From: Moraxella equi
GTDB taxonomy: Bacteria; Pseudomonadota; Gammaproteobacteria; Pseudomonadales; Moraxellaceae
DNA length: 64,000 nucleotides
Assembly (NCBI RefSeq): GCF_002027555.1
Contig: NZ_MXAP01000012.1
Span: 3,712 to 67,711 of the forward strand
Direction of reading: 5' to 3'
The notes under the pieces were generated by a model, which worked only from the letters and a program-made list of their open reading frames with translations, ran no database searches and was not told the origin of the DNA. Position numbers and translations under genes: made by a program. Positions 47,609-56,709 of the stretch are shown in pieces; within the stretch, counting starts at the first letter, position 1, and each line of letters begins with the position of its first letter.

Positions 47609-48137
47609 CTCTAAATTCCTCAAATTCATCAGTCAAGCTGATGTGATTGTCATAAACGGTTGAGTTTGGTTTTGTGATATATAATATCAATCTAGCACTT
47701 GGCAAGTGAAGGTGGATATGTTGAAATTGAATAAAATATTGAATACATATTTTATCTCCTATTTGGTATTTATCAAAATTTTCATAACTGTAAAAATGGT
47801 TTGCCGAATAAATATCATTGTTCATTTTTATTCGTGTAGGTTTGCTTTTTTCATTTAACCCTCTGCTCTCATAAAAAGAAAAACTATCAATTATACCACA
47901 AACCTCATGATAAGACTTATTTTTTAAATGGTATTTAATCAACCTATTTGGTTCACTAAATGCAAAATACATCGCCAAGAAAAAAGACATCAGTGCAGTA
48001 AAAGCAAAAGCTAATGATTTTTTACCACTCCATATCTCTGAGTTTTTTCTTTTTTCAATGCTTAGATAGGCTGCCATTGCAAAAAAAGTAATAAAAAACA
48101 CATAAAATAAAATTCTAAATAAAATAATTAAAAACAT
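47595..48137 (-). CDS. Two-helix membrane protein coupled to the RTX gene
   Basis: A 180-residue protein with two N-terminal membrane helices (FLIILFRILFYVFFITFFAM and SLAFAFTALMSFFLAMYF) and a soluble C-terminal domain (KYQIGDKICIQYFIQFQ, ARLILYIT). The C-terminal pattern (C-x-x-x-F, then a hydrophobic strand) resembles the smaller partner proteins upstream. Its last 14 bases overlap the RTX start, so the two are translationally coupled. Family unknown; the position suggests a membrane-anchored partner, perhaps protecting against an RTX effector, but this is inference. Confidence 0.6.
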   Translation of the reverse strand: MFLIILFRILFYVFFITFFAMAAYLSIEKRKNSEIWSGKKSLAFAFTALMSFFLAMYFAFSEPNRLIKYHLKNKSYHEVCGIIDSFSFYESRGLNEKSKPTRIKMNNDIYSANHFYSYENFDKYQIGDKICIQYFIQFQHIHLHLPSARLILYITKPNSTVYDNHISLTDEFEEFRDEQP

Positions 48138-48178
48138 AAATATTTCTCAGATGCAGACCATAATATTAGCAGTAAGAA

Positions 48179-48256
48179 TCATGGCTTATAAGCTGGCAAT
48201 GTTAGTACTAAATAAGTATTGCTTTCTTTTTCGGTTGGTACTTGAATTTTAGACAT
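48179..48256 (-). pseudogene. Truncated gene start (stub) MSKIQVPTEKE-, second copy
   Basis: A 25-codon frame with an excellent ribosome site (AGGAGACGATT before ATG). Its first 11 codons equal those of the stub at 48685-48747 while the rest differs. The ribosome site overlaps the stop of the preceding partner gene. It appears to be the 5' end of a lost gene fused to unrelated sequence. Confidence 0.5.
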
Positions 48257-48265
48257 AATCGTCTC

Positions 48266-48688
48266 CTAGGGTTGGTTAAGATAATCGTATAAATAAAATT
48301 TTTTAAAGCCAAAGATGTTATAAACTTCAACATATTGGACTTTTTTGCAGATGTTGGGTTCAACTTTGAGAAAATCTTTAAAGTTTTGACCTAATGGAAA
48401 TTTGAGCCATTCCTCTTGCTTGATACTTGCCCTGTGCTGTAATGGTAATATATCTCGGTCTATGTAATCCTCTCCGTTAATGACAATAATAGTATCATCA
48501 GAGTGTTTGGCTTTTTTTGTGCCAACCACATAAGCACAAGCCTCTTTAAACTTACCTCTCTCTGCTTTTATGACGGCAATATAAGGAAAAAATACCCATT
48601 GACAAAGTGCATATAAAATTAATATCACTCCGCCTATTATTTCTATCATTCTTATTTGTTTTTTGTCTTTTTCTGTCATTTCACTCAT
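48266..48688 (-). CDS. Small membrane-anchored partner protein, copy 1 (intact)
   Basis: A 140-residue protein: a basic N-terminus, one helix (MIEIIGGVILILYALCQWVFFPYIAV), then a soluble domain. FPYIAVxKAExGxFKEACAYVV at about 33-55 and the C-terminal 33 residues (from EPNICKKVQYVEVYNIFGF) are shared almost identically with the two broken copies upstream. No known family recognised. The start overlaps the stop of a stub (ATGA). In position it recalls immunity genes behind toxin genes, but no function is shown. Confidence 0.65.
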   Translation of the reverse strand: MSEMTEKDKKQIRMIEIIGGVILILYALCQWVFFPYIAVIKAERGKFKEACAYVVGTKKAKHSDDTIIVINGEDYIDRDILPLQHRASIKQEEWLKFPLGQNFKDFLKVEPNICKKVQYVEVYNIFGFKKFYLYDYLNQP

Positions 48689-48747
48689 AAATTTTCACCA
48701 AAATTATTATCGGCTTCTTTCTCGGTAGGTACTTGAATTTTAGACAT
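48685..48747 (-). pseudogene. Truncated gene start (stub) MSKIQVPTEKE-, first copy
   Basis: A 20-codon frame with ribosome site AGGAGATGATT. It follows the stop of partner copy 2 directly and its TGA overlaps the ATG of partner copy 1. Shares its first 11 codons with 48179-48256. Could be a tiny leader peptide, but the repeated identical start with divergent ends fits remnants of a longer gene. Confidence 0.5.
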
Positions 48748-48766
48748 AATCATCTCCTAGGGTTGG

Positions 48767-49166
48767 TTAAGATAATCGTATAAATAAAACTTTTTAAAGC
48801 CAAATATGTTATAGACTTCAACATACTGGACTTTTTTGCAGATGTTTGGCTCTATAACAACAAAAGATCTATGCTTGGCACGAATTGGAAAATTATTCCA
48901 TTTGTCTCTATAAAAAAAGATGCACCTGTGGTTGGAAATATATCGTATTCATCATAAAGTCGATTACTTAATTTAAAAACAAACTGCTCAGCACTCCGTG
49001 TTGTTTTTTTCTTGTCAACCACATAAGCACAAGCCTCTTTGAACTCGCCTTTTTCTGCTTTTGTTACTGCAATATAAGGGAAGATGACATAATCACCAAG
49101 CATTCTTGAGCCTATTAGCAAGAGTGCAACAGCAAAGCAAATTCTACCAAATGTTTCGTTTGTCAT
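48767..49166 (-). pseudogene. Small membrane-anchored partner protein, copy 2 (frameshifted)
   Basis: Starts at the ATG at 49166 with one membrane helix (CFAVALLLIGSRMLGDYVIF) and the shared FPYIAVTKAEKGEFKEACAYVV. The frame shifts at a T7 run (48912-48918): in the -1 frame it continues YRDKWNNFPIRAKH and then the shared EPNICKKVQYVEVYNIFGF tail to the TAG at 48767-48769. Without the shift it ends early at 48852. The match of both halves to intact copy 1 makes the frameshift certain; whether it is decay, phase variation or programmed is open. Confidence 0.75.
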
Positions 49167-49182
49167 TATAAAAAACTCTAAG

Positions 49183-49472
49183 TTATGTTTTTGGTGCTTG
49201 TTGATTAAGATAATCGTATAAATAAAACTTTTTAAAGCCAAAGATATTGTAAACTTCAACATATTGTACTTTTTTGCAGATGTTGGGTTCCACAATCATG
49301 AAAGAATGATATTTTGTTCGAATTGGCAAATCACCTTTTTTGTCTTCATTAAAAAAACAGCGCCTATTTTTGGCAGTATATCAAATTCTTTAAAATTATT
49401 ATTTTCCGATTTAATAACAAACTGCTCAGCACTCCGTGTTGTTTTTTTTCTTGTATCATAGGAATGAGGCAT
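49183..49472 (-). pseudogene. Small partner protein, copy 3 (N-terminus replaced, frameshifted)
   Basis: The region from KKTTRSAEQFV onwards matches copy 2, and the tail EPNICKKVQYVEVYNIFGF is shared. As in copy 2, a T7 run (49351-49357) requires a -1 shift to join the two parts, at the equivalent place. The membrane helix is missing: the frame instead opens MPHSYDTRKK from an ATG at 49472, which recalls the first residues of IS630-family transposases (MxxSxDxRxK), perhaps an IS remnant joined at the A run. Confidence 0.65.
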
Positions 49473-49554
49473 TTTTTGAGTACGGTTGTTATGTTTTAGC
49501 CATCATACGTCCGTTTGTTGGGGAAGTCAAGATATTTTTTTAAAATCAATAAAA

Positions 49555-49942
49555 TCACCCCCTAAGCCACACCGTCTTTGACCTTTGATGAAAGCGAATG
49601 TTACCATCACCCAATATCACATCATCACCTCGTCCGCCCAATGCCCGATCGCCTTTTTTGTTGTTATGGGTGTTGTTGGGATTATTTGAGTCGGTATGTA
49701 TCGGTGTTTTACCATTTGATTTATACTCAGGAGTTTCCCAAAAAATCACTTATAATACCAATAGCATCAGAGACAGCAAGCAAAACAGCACGCCCCATCT
49801 CAATATCATTGGTATTATTACTATTGGCATTATTGATTGCTGACAAAATATTGTTACCAATACTCACACTAGACAACAATGTACCGCCTTTTTTGGAACC
49901 ATTATTGTTGCTGGCATAATCAAGAAAAGTTTGACTGCTCAT
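49555..49942 (-). pseudogene. RTX protein remnant (5' part and a few RTX motifs, frameshifted)
   Basis: Begins at the ATG at 49942 (AAGG upstream) with MSSQTFLDYASNNNGSKKGG and a Gly/Ser/Asn-rich helical segment, then shifts frame at a T6 run in GATTTTTTGGG. The second frame continues with NNTHNNKKGDRALGGRGDDVILGDGNIRF, clearly related to the RTX block at about residue 560-610 of the intact RTX protein. Most of the gene is deleted between these parts. It shows that at least one more RTX gene once stood in the array. Confidence 0.7.
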
Positions 49943-49976
49943 AAATTACCTTGTTTGGCTGGTTAAAAAAAATAAA

Positions 49977-50419
49977 TTATTGCACATCATCTACATCATA
50001 AATAAAATCAACACCAAACCATAAGGTTTTCGTTGAAATGTATTTAACTTTAAAACATTCTTTTGATTTACTGGAATAATTTTCTTCAAAATCCATACGA
50101 AACTTTATATCATAGGATTTCCATTTTTTAGAAATGGAAATTCTTTTATGGTTAAAGACTCTAATCTATTAGTTCTTTTCCCATTAAGAGAATACACATC
50201 CAATCTATTATTCCATTGCCCAGCATAAATCAGGCAACCGTCATTTTTAATATTTCTTTCATCTTTTGCCAATTTTTTGGCTAGAAACGGGGAATAATAT
50301 TCACGTGCATAAAATTGAATTTGCCACACAATAGGGATACACGTAAGAATGACGCCTATCGTACCAACCAGTCTGTGTATCACTTTGTTTTTGTAAGATT
50401 CATTTCCATTGGTATTCAT
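49977..50419 (-). pseudogene. Small membrane-anchored protein, divergent relative (frameshifted)
   Basis: One membrane helix (LVGTIGVILTCIPIVWQIQFY) and a soluble domain. The frame ends at 50105, but at an A/T run of six (50124-50129) the -1 frame continues KWKSYDIKFRMDFEENYSS and CFKVKYISTKTLWFGVDFIYDV to a TAA at 49977-49979. The Cys-x-Lys-Val-x-Tyr then Gly-x-x-Phe-x-Tyr-Asp pattern parallels the tail of the partner proteins (CKKVQY, GFKKFYLYDY), so I place it in the same superfamily. About 147 residues if restored. Confidence 0.6.
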
Positions 50420-50477
50420 TTATTTTCCACCAGTTAAAATCTGACATTGTATGACCAAAAGAAGTTTGACTAATCAT
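50400..50477 (-). pseudogene. Truncated gene start (stub) MISQTSFGH-
   Basis: A 25-codon frame with ribosome site AGGTGATTT, beginning like the RTX remnant (MSSQTF versus MISQTS, with the same AGTCAAACTT codons and similar upstream bases). It overlaps the start of the next small gene. Interpreted as the 5' stub of another RTX-type gene. Confidence 0.45.
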
Positions 50478-51108
50478 AAATCACCTGCTGGTTGAAAATA
50501 ATTATTGATTTTAGTTTAAAAAGCATGCTAAAAAACCATTCATGCCATGCCTACCCATAATGGTTTTTCTGTCCGCAGGCAAGCTTGTGGCAAACGGAAA
50601 ACTGGTTTTACAGTAAGTTTAATAGATTTTTGAATTTAATGACATTCATAGGACAGGTTTAATCTTAACATATTCATCACAAGTTTATTATGGTTTTTAT
50701 GCTTATTCACAAAAATGATTGAGAGATATTTTGATGCTAGAATCATCGGCAGGGAAGTTGGACAAAGTTCGGGTATTCATTATATTCACCAATATATCAA
50801 GTATAAATAGATGACAAATTAAGCAATTCTACCACTTTTGAGTTATTTTTATCATTTTATCTGATGAATTTATCAAAACATTCCTTAAATAACCCCACAT
50901 ATTTTGTGGGTTCATGCCAATAATTCTGTTATAATCAAGTCAAGAAATTATGCTGATAAAAGTTTGATATTTGTTGCATTTTATCAATAATCAGATGATG
51001 ATTTTTTATTTCATTTTAAATCCTTAAAATTTATAAGGATATTTTACCCAATACGGAAATTGGCAAGGTTTTATTTTTAACATCTTACAATAATAAAAAG
51101 GTGAACAT
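50478..51108. other. Intergenic region between the RTX array and the DASS transporter gene
   Basis: AT-rich, no gene seen. GCATGCTAAAAAACCATTCA and TGGTTTTTCTGTCCGCAGGCAAGCTTG occur near 50525-50590. A TATAAT at about 50933 lies upstream of the transporter gene, without a convincing -35. Confidence 0.4.
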
Positions 51109-52566
51109 ATGCCATTTAAGCCCGTTTCTGCGGTCATTGCCGTGTTTGTTACTCTCATCATTTGGTTTGGTATTCCTGTGCCACAAGGCGTTGAGCCGAA
51201 CGCATGGCACCTGCTTGCGTTGTTTGTCGGGACGATTGTTGCGATTATTGGTAAGGCATTGCCCATTGGGGCGATTTCTATCATCGCCATTACCCTGGTT
51301 GCCTTGACGGGTGTAACTGCCGACACGCCCAAAGATGCGATGAAAGATGCGTTGTCTAGCTTTTCAAGTCCACTTATCTGGCTCATCGCTGTGGCGGTCA
51401 TCATCTCACGAGGGCTTGTCAAGACAGGACTTGGGGCGAGGATTGCTTATAATGTCATCGGCTTTTTTGGCAAAAAAACGCTCGGCATTGGCTATTCATT
51501 GGCTATCGCTGAGACCTTGATCGCCCCCATTACCCCGTCCAACACTGCTCGGGGCGGGGCGATTATCTACCCCATTACCCGCTCTATCGCCGAGAGTTTG
51601 GGCTCAAAGCCTGATGACGGCACCACCAAAAAAATGGGTGAATATTTATCACTGGTAAACTATCAATCCAACCCAATAACCTCCGCCATGTTCATCACCG
51701 CCACCGCCCCAAACCCTTTGGTAGTGGAGCTGGTTGGCAAAGCCACAGGCAACGAGATCCATCTGTCGTGGACAACGTGGGCAATCGCCATGCTCCTACC
51801 AGGGCTTGCGTGTATTCTGCTTATGCCCCTTGTCATCTACGTCCTTGCCAAGCCTGAGATTACCCAAACGCCTGACGTCAAAGACTTTACCCGCCAAAAA
51901 CTTGCCCAGCTTGGCAAACTAAGCCGTGATGAAAAAATCATGCTTGGTGTATTTAGTGGCATGCTTCTGCTATGGGCGAACGTGCCTGCCATGTTGTTTG
52001 GTAATGCGTTGGCGGTGGATGCGACAGCGGTGGCGTTTTTGGGCTTGTCGGTGGTGATTTTGACAGGCGTGCTGACGTGGGATGATATTTTAAAAGAAAA
52101 GTCGGCTTGGGATACGCTTGTGTGGTTTGGCGTGCTGATTATGATGGCGACTTATCTGAACAAACTTGGGCTGATTGCATGGTTTTCAGGGCAAATTGAG
52201 ACTGCCATTGGGGGCATGGGGCTTGGCTGGGTCGGTGCGGTGGCGATTTTGACACTTGTGTATCTGTACACCCATTACTTTTTTGCCAGTACGACCGCTC
52301 ACATCACGGCAATGTTTGGGGCGTTTTATGGCGTGGGGCTGGCTCTTGGAGCTCCGCCCATGCTCTACGCTCTGATTTTGGCGGCGTCAAGCAGTCTGAT
52401 GATGACGCTCACGCACTACGCCACAGGTACAGCTCCTGTCATCTTTGGGGCAGGCTATGTCTCGCTTGGACAATGGTGGAAAGTCGGGGCAATCATGAGC
52501 GTGGTCAATCTTGTGGTATGGATTGGCGTGGGACTTGTGTGGTGGAAGATATTGGGTTATTACTAA
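51109..52566 (+). CDS. DASS-family dicarboxylate/anion transporter
   Basis: A 485-residue membrane protein with about 12 helices. It shows the family elements: a re-entrant SNT/SNP-type motif in TLIAPITPSNTARGGAIIYPI (about 136-160), LVNYQSNPITSAMFITATAPNPL, and ATGTAPVIFGAGYVSLGQWWK near the C-terminus. The layout matches the 2-oxoglutarate/malate and citrate/succinate translocator branch of the DASS family (divalent anion:Na+ symporters or exchangers). Exact substrate not predictable. AAGGTG precedes the ATG; single-gene unit with a terminator. Confidence 0.9.
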   Translation: MPFKPVSAVIAVFVTLIIWFGIPVPQGVEPNAWHLLALFVGTIVAIIGKALPIGAISIIAITLVALTGVTADTPKDAMKDALSSFSSPLIWLIAVAVIISRGLVKTGLGARIAYNVIGFFGKKTLGIGYSLAIAETLIAPITPSNTARGGAIIYPITRSIAESLGSKPDDGTTKKMGEYLSLVNYQSNPITSAMFITATAPNPLVVELVGKATGNEIHLSWTTWAIAMLLPGLACILLMPLVIYVLAKPEITQTPDVKDFTRQKLAQLGKLSRDEKIMLGVFSGMLLLWANVPAMLFGNALAVDATAVAFLGLSVVILTGVLTWDDILKEKSAWDTLVWFGVLIMMATYLNKLGLIAWFSGQIETAIGGMGLGWVGAVAILTLVYLYTHYFFASTTAHITAMFGAFYGVGLALGAPPMLYALILAASSSLMMTLTHYATGTAPVIFGAGYVSLGQWWKVGAIMSVVNLVVWIGVGLVWWKILGYY

Positions 52567-52601
52567 ATAACCATGGGTAAAGTTATCCAATCATAAGCCA
52601 C

Positions 52602-52641
52602 GCCCCAAGGTCAGATGCTCCACCTTTGGGGTCTTATTTTG
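52602..52641 (+). terminator. Terminator of the transporter gene
   Basis: CCCCAAGGT pairs with ACCTTTGGGG (one bulge) over a 10-base loop, followed by TCTTATTTT. Confidence 0.7.
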
Positions 52642-52789
52642 TGGATGATTTAATGAGGTAAAAGTTTATAGGATTGCCAAACATCATGAATGAGTGTATT
52701 TTTTACTTGTTATTTTGCATCTTTTTGGTTATATTATTAGATGTTAGCAAGTCTCAGTTCACCCACCAACACAACAGGGAGTACCATCC

Positions 52790-54637
52790 ATGGGAATGTT
52801 TGACTTTCGTCACTTTGACAGCGATCACTCTACCGAGCTCATGCACACCACCAGTAAACTGGCACAGCATGCTAATGTCGCCAGTTTTGCCACACTTGTG
52901 CCTGACGGACTAAAAGGCATTAATGGTGCCTTGACCATGCCTGAGGGTTGGCGTTCACTGACTCCAGCTGAACTTAACCTGCCTAACAACGCCACAGACA
53001 TCTATGGTTACTACACTTTTGCCAGTACAATCACTGGCAACCGACCCATTAATGGCTCAGGTCCGCAAGTAATGCTAGTGGGTGAGTTTGATAATGCAGG
53101 CAAACTTACTCGCATTGGTATTAGCTGGGCCGGCACCAATGACTTGCTTGATGTGGCAGACTATTTTCATCTCAATGAAGGCAAAATTGCACCTAATATG
53201 CAACCACTGCTACAAGCAGTCAAAGCTTATGCCATATCCCATGGACTGTCAGGCGAAGATGTCTTGGTAACAGGTTATAGTTTAGGTGGCGGTTATACCA
53301 ACATCATGGCAAAGCACCGTGAGTCATTGGCTGATGGTTTTTTCAATGATTCGGTATATATTGGCCATGCCAGCCCTGTCATCTATGACAATCCTGATGT
53401 CATTCTTAACATGGGTTATGAAAATGATGCGGTATATCGCATTACAGGATCGCATGAGAGTATTGCCGATGCTATTGCTGGAGGTGGTCCTGTATTATCC
53501 AACATAGACCACAATTTTGACAGCAGTATTGACAACATGGTATTAGTTACAGGCACCTACGCCTCTGCTTTGTGGGATGTGAACAACCCCTTTGTAATGT
53601 CACTTCTCAACAAATCACAAGGTTGGGCAGCACATACAGGAGCTTTGGGCAAAGACACTTTGGAGCGGATTACTGATTCTGTTTTTTATGAGCTTACCCA
53701 CCGAGACAGTCGAATCATTGTCGATCAACTAAACAGCGTTGAACGCCTAACCATGTGGGTCAAGGACAAAAGCAAGCAGGCAGACAAAGTCGGTAGCTTT
53801 ATGATAGGGTCAGACCATAACAACCTGATTCAAAGCAGCAATCAAGGCGACTATATCGACGCCAAAGGTGGCAATGACCGCATTGCACTGGCTCACGGAG
53901 CTGACCGTGTGGACGGTGGTCATGGTGTTGATACCGTCATCTTGCAAGGCACAAGCCAAGACTGGAATGCTTATCGCCTCTCTGATGGCACGATATTTAT
54001 GAATGCCAAAGATGGTATGGGCATCAAACATCTTGAAAATGTTGAAAAAATTGGTTTTGATAAAGAGTCTTTCACCCAAATTCGCCCTTATGATATCGGC
54101 TCAGAGGAGCTTGTCTCCAACCGTTATCTCATTAAGAGTCGCAACACCAATATCAAATATCAAGACCACCTTGAAGGCAGTCAAAGTGATGATAAGTTAG
54201 TAGGCGACATCATCTTTGGCAGGGATGGCAATGATGAGTTGTATTCACTCCATAATACCAATGGCTTGTTGCATGGTGGCTCGGGTAATGACCGCTTGTT
54301 TGGTGGCAATGGCAACGACCATTTATATGGCGGTGAAGGCAATGACTGCCTATATGGCGGCAAGGGCAATGACATGCTGTTTGGCGGTATTGGCGATGAC
54401 GTTTTTGCTTTTGATAAAAACAGCTCTGACATGAACATCATCCATGATTTTAATAGCTATATTGGCGATAACGACAAAATCGTTTTTAGTGATATTTTTG
54501 CCAATACAAACGAGATAAGCCAAGCCATGCGTCATATCGGTGATGATGTTCATATCAGCACCGCCAATCTACATGTTGTGATTAACAACACTAGTATTGA
54601 TGACGTCATGACTCATGTTAGTATTGCAGGCGTATAA
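52790..54637 (+). CDS. RTX lipase-like protein, family I.3 type
   Basis: A 615-residue secreted protein. It begins MGMFDFRHFDSD, like family I.3 lipases (Serratia, Pseudomonas), with no signal peptide. The alpha/beta-hydrolase nucleophile motif is GYSLGG (162-167, Ser164), and Asp/His partners are plausible in NPDVILNMGYENDAV and NIDHNF. About residues 350-380 and 485-545 hold RTX repeats (GSGNDRLFGGNGNDHLYGG and on), and the C-terminus is suited to type I export. It hydrolyses lipids if active; substrate untested. No ABC exporter genes nearby. Single gene with a strong terminator; CAGGGAG precedes the ATG. Confidence 0.85.
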   Translation: MGMFDFRHFDSDHSTELMHTTSKLAQHANVASFATLVPDGLKGINGALTMPEGWRSLTPAELNLPNNATDIYGYYTFASTITGNRPINGSGPQVMLVGEFDNAGKLTRIGISWAGTNDLLDVADYFHLNEGKIAPNMQPLLQAVKAYAISHGLSGEDVLVTGYSLGGGYTNIMAKHRESLADGFFNDSVYIGHASPVIYDNPDVILNMGYENDAVYRITGSHESIADAIAGGGPVLSNIDHNFDSSIDNMVLVTGTYASALWDVNNPFVMSLLNKSQGWAAHTGALGKDTLERITDSVFYELTHRDSRIIVDQLNSVERLTMWVKDKSKQADKVGSFMIGSDHNNLIQSSNQGDYIDAKGGNDRIALAHGADRVDGGHGVDTVILQGTSQDWNAYRLSDGTIFMNAKDGMGIKHLENVEKIGFDKESFTQIRPYDIGSEELVSNRYLIKSRNTNIKYQDHLEGSQSDDKLVGDIIFGRDGNDELYSLHNTNGLLHGGSGNDRLFGGNGNDHLYGGEGNDCLYGGKGNDMLFGGIGDDVFAFDKNSSDMNIIHDFNSYIGDNDKIVFSDIFANTNEISQAMRHIGDDVHISTANLHVVINNTSIDDVMTHVSIAGV

Positions 54638-54662
54638 GCTCATTTAGAATGCTTCTACATTC

Positions 54663-54696
54663 AAATACTGGACTGCTATGTCAGTCCAGTATTTTT
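54663..54696 (+). terminator. Rho-independent terminator of the lipase gene
   Basis: AATACTGGACTG pairs perfectly with CAGTCCAGTATT, followed by TTTTT. Confidence 0.9.
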
Positions 54697-54797
54697 TAGT
54701 ATTTTTAATACAATGACAGCATGAGGTTACGCTAAGCTTAAAGGTGTTTTTTAGCAGAAAAACCCAACAACAAAATACCGTCAACATTGACGGTATT

Positions 54798-55042
54798 TAG
54801 GGCGTGCCTGCCATTGATAACATTTTTATAAAATAAGGTAAAAACTTAACATTTTAAATCAATTTTTGCATGGAAAAAACCATCCAATCACTTAACCGTG
54901 TAAACTTTTAAGATTTTAATCTAGCTTTTAAAATTAACTGGTCAGACTGTTTTCTGCGTCGAAATCATTGAAAAACGTGCGATTCCCCTGCTTTTTTAAA
55001 CAAGCATGTTTCATTGCAAATACCAAAGACAGGCACGCCCTA
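54798..55042. repeat. MITE-like repeat, copy E (complete, longest)
   Basis: 245 bp including TA at each edge: TAGGGCGTGCCTGCC at the left, GACAGGCACGCCCTA at the right. Shares TTTTTGCATGGAAAA-type, TGTTTTCTGCGTC, GCGATTCCCCTGCTTTTTTA and TTTCATTGCAAATACC with copies A, D and F. It ends 4 bases before the putP stop. Confidence 0.85.
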
Positions 55043-55046
55043 GATT

Positions 55047-56555
55047 TTAAGCCTTTAACTGGCGTTCCATCTCATCAAACTCACCCATAATCTTGGCACT
55101 GGGCGGTGGGGTCAAAAGTGAGACAACCACGGTCGTAATGGCACTAAACACAAAGCCAGGCATGATGGAATAAATGGCATCATTGGCAGGCTGTCCGCCA
55201 ATCGTAATACCCCCATACACCCAGACAATGACGGTCAATGCCCCGACAATCATGCCTGCCAAAGCCCCTTGGTAGTTCATGCGTTTCCACATAAGCGAGA
55301 GTAGCACCAACGGACCAAACGCCGCCCCAAAGCCTGCCCACGCGTGCGAGACCATCTTTAACACCGAGCTGTCTTTGTCCCCTGCCAGCATAATCGCAAG
55401 CACCGCCACCAGTACCACCGAGATACGCCCGACCATGATTTGGCGGGATTCGGACGCCTCTTTGTCCAAAAACAGCTTGTACACATCACGAGTGAGCGAG
55501 CTTGACACCACCAGTAGCTGACTAGAAATGGTACTCATAATCGCCGCCAATATCGCCGCCAGCAAGAAGCCACCGATGAGCGGATGAAACAAAAGCTGTG
55601 AGAACACCAAGAAAATCGTCTCAGGGTCATCTAGGCTCATGCCCTTATTATGGATATATGCCACGCCCGACACGCCAACAAGCAGAGCCCCAATCAAGCT
55701 CAATATCATCCAACCCATGCCAATGCCGCACGCCACAGGCACGTCCTTGACCGAGCGAATCGCCATAAACCTCACGATGATGTGTGGCTGTCCAAAATAG
55801 CCCAGACCCCACGCTGCCAGCGAAATCGCTCCCATGACACTCACGCCACTCATGATGTTAAACAGCTCAGGGTTCACAGAACGTGCCACGTCCATGCCGG
55901 CACTGATGCCGCCGATTTCATTAAAGGCGACAAACGGCACCAGCAACATGGCGATGAGCATAATCACCCCTTGGACAAAGTCGGTCAAGGACACCGCCAA
56001 AAATCCGCCAAAGAGCGTATACGCCACGACCACGCCTGCCGTCACCCACAGACCCAAGCTATAATCAAGCCCGAGCGAGCTTTCGAAAAGCTTACCGCCC
56101 CCAACCAGACTTGCCGCCGTATAGACCGTAAAGAAAATGATGACCACGATGGCAGAAACCATGCGAAGTAGGTGCGTTTTATCATCAAAGCGATTGGCAA
56201 AAAAGTCGGGCAAAGTAATGGCATTGCCTGCCACTTCGGTATACACACGCAGACGTGGGGCAACGAGCAGGTAGTTGGCAAATGCCCCTATCGTCAGTCC
56301 TCCTGCTATCCACAAACTCACAATGCCTGACGCATACATATAACCAGGTAACCCCAGCAGTAGCCAGCCCGACATGTCGGACGCCCCCGCCGAGAGTGCC
56401 GTCACCGCAGGAGATAAGTTACGCCCACCGAGCATATAGCCTTCGACATCTTTTTTTTGTTTAAAATAGGCATACACTCCAATGGCAATCATGCCCAAAA
56501 AATAAATTGACAGCGAAATCCATACGCCCGCCCCGCCTGATATTACAGCGTCCAT
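55047..56555 (-). CDS. putP: Sodium/proline symporter
   Basis: A 502-residue protein with about 13 membrane helices of the SSS family. Family motifs: YMLGGRNLSPAVTALSAGASDMSGWLLLGLPGYMYASG near the N-terminus, where the GxSAxASDMSGWLLLGLPG segment is diagnostic of PutP, and AWGLGYFGQPHIIVRFMAIRS, also typical of PutP. It imports proline with Na+. Single gene; the 3' end touches repeat copy E, and no separate terminator is seen. Confidence 0.95.
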   Translation of the reverse strand: MDAVISGGAGVWISLSIYFLGMIAIGVYAYFKQKKDVEGYMLGGRNLSPAVTALSAGASDMSGWLLLGLPGYMYASGIVSLWIAGGLTIGAFANYLLVAPRLRVYTEVAGNAITLPDFFANRFDDKTHLLRMVSAIVVIIFFTVYTAASLVGGGKLFESSLGLDYSLGLWVTAGVVVAYTLFGGFLAVSLTDFVQGVIMLIAMLLVPFVAFNEIGGISAGMDVARSVNPELFNIMSGVSVMGAISLAAWGLGYFGQPHIIVRFMAIRSVKDVPVACGIGMGWMILSLIGALLVGVSGVAYIHNKGMSLDDPETIFLVFSQLLFHPLIGGFLLAAILAAIMSTISSQLLVVSSSLTRDVYKLFLDKEASESRQIMVGRISVVLVAVLAIMLAGDKDSSVLKMVSHAWAGFGAAFGPLVLLSLMWKRMNYQGALAGMIVGALTVIVWVYGGITIGGQPANDAIYSIMPGFVFSAITTVVVSLLTPPPSAKIMGEFDEMERQLKA

Positions 56556-56709
56556 GACACACTCCTTACATTGTTTAACAAAAAAGTAACAAGCGATTAT
56601 AACAAAATTAAATTCATTTGCAAATGGGGTGCACCTTATTTAAACACTTGTTATTTTTATAAAAATTATCAGGTATTAGCAAATGCTTTGGCTGATTTGC
56701 AAGAACCAC

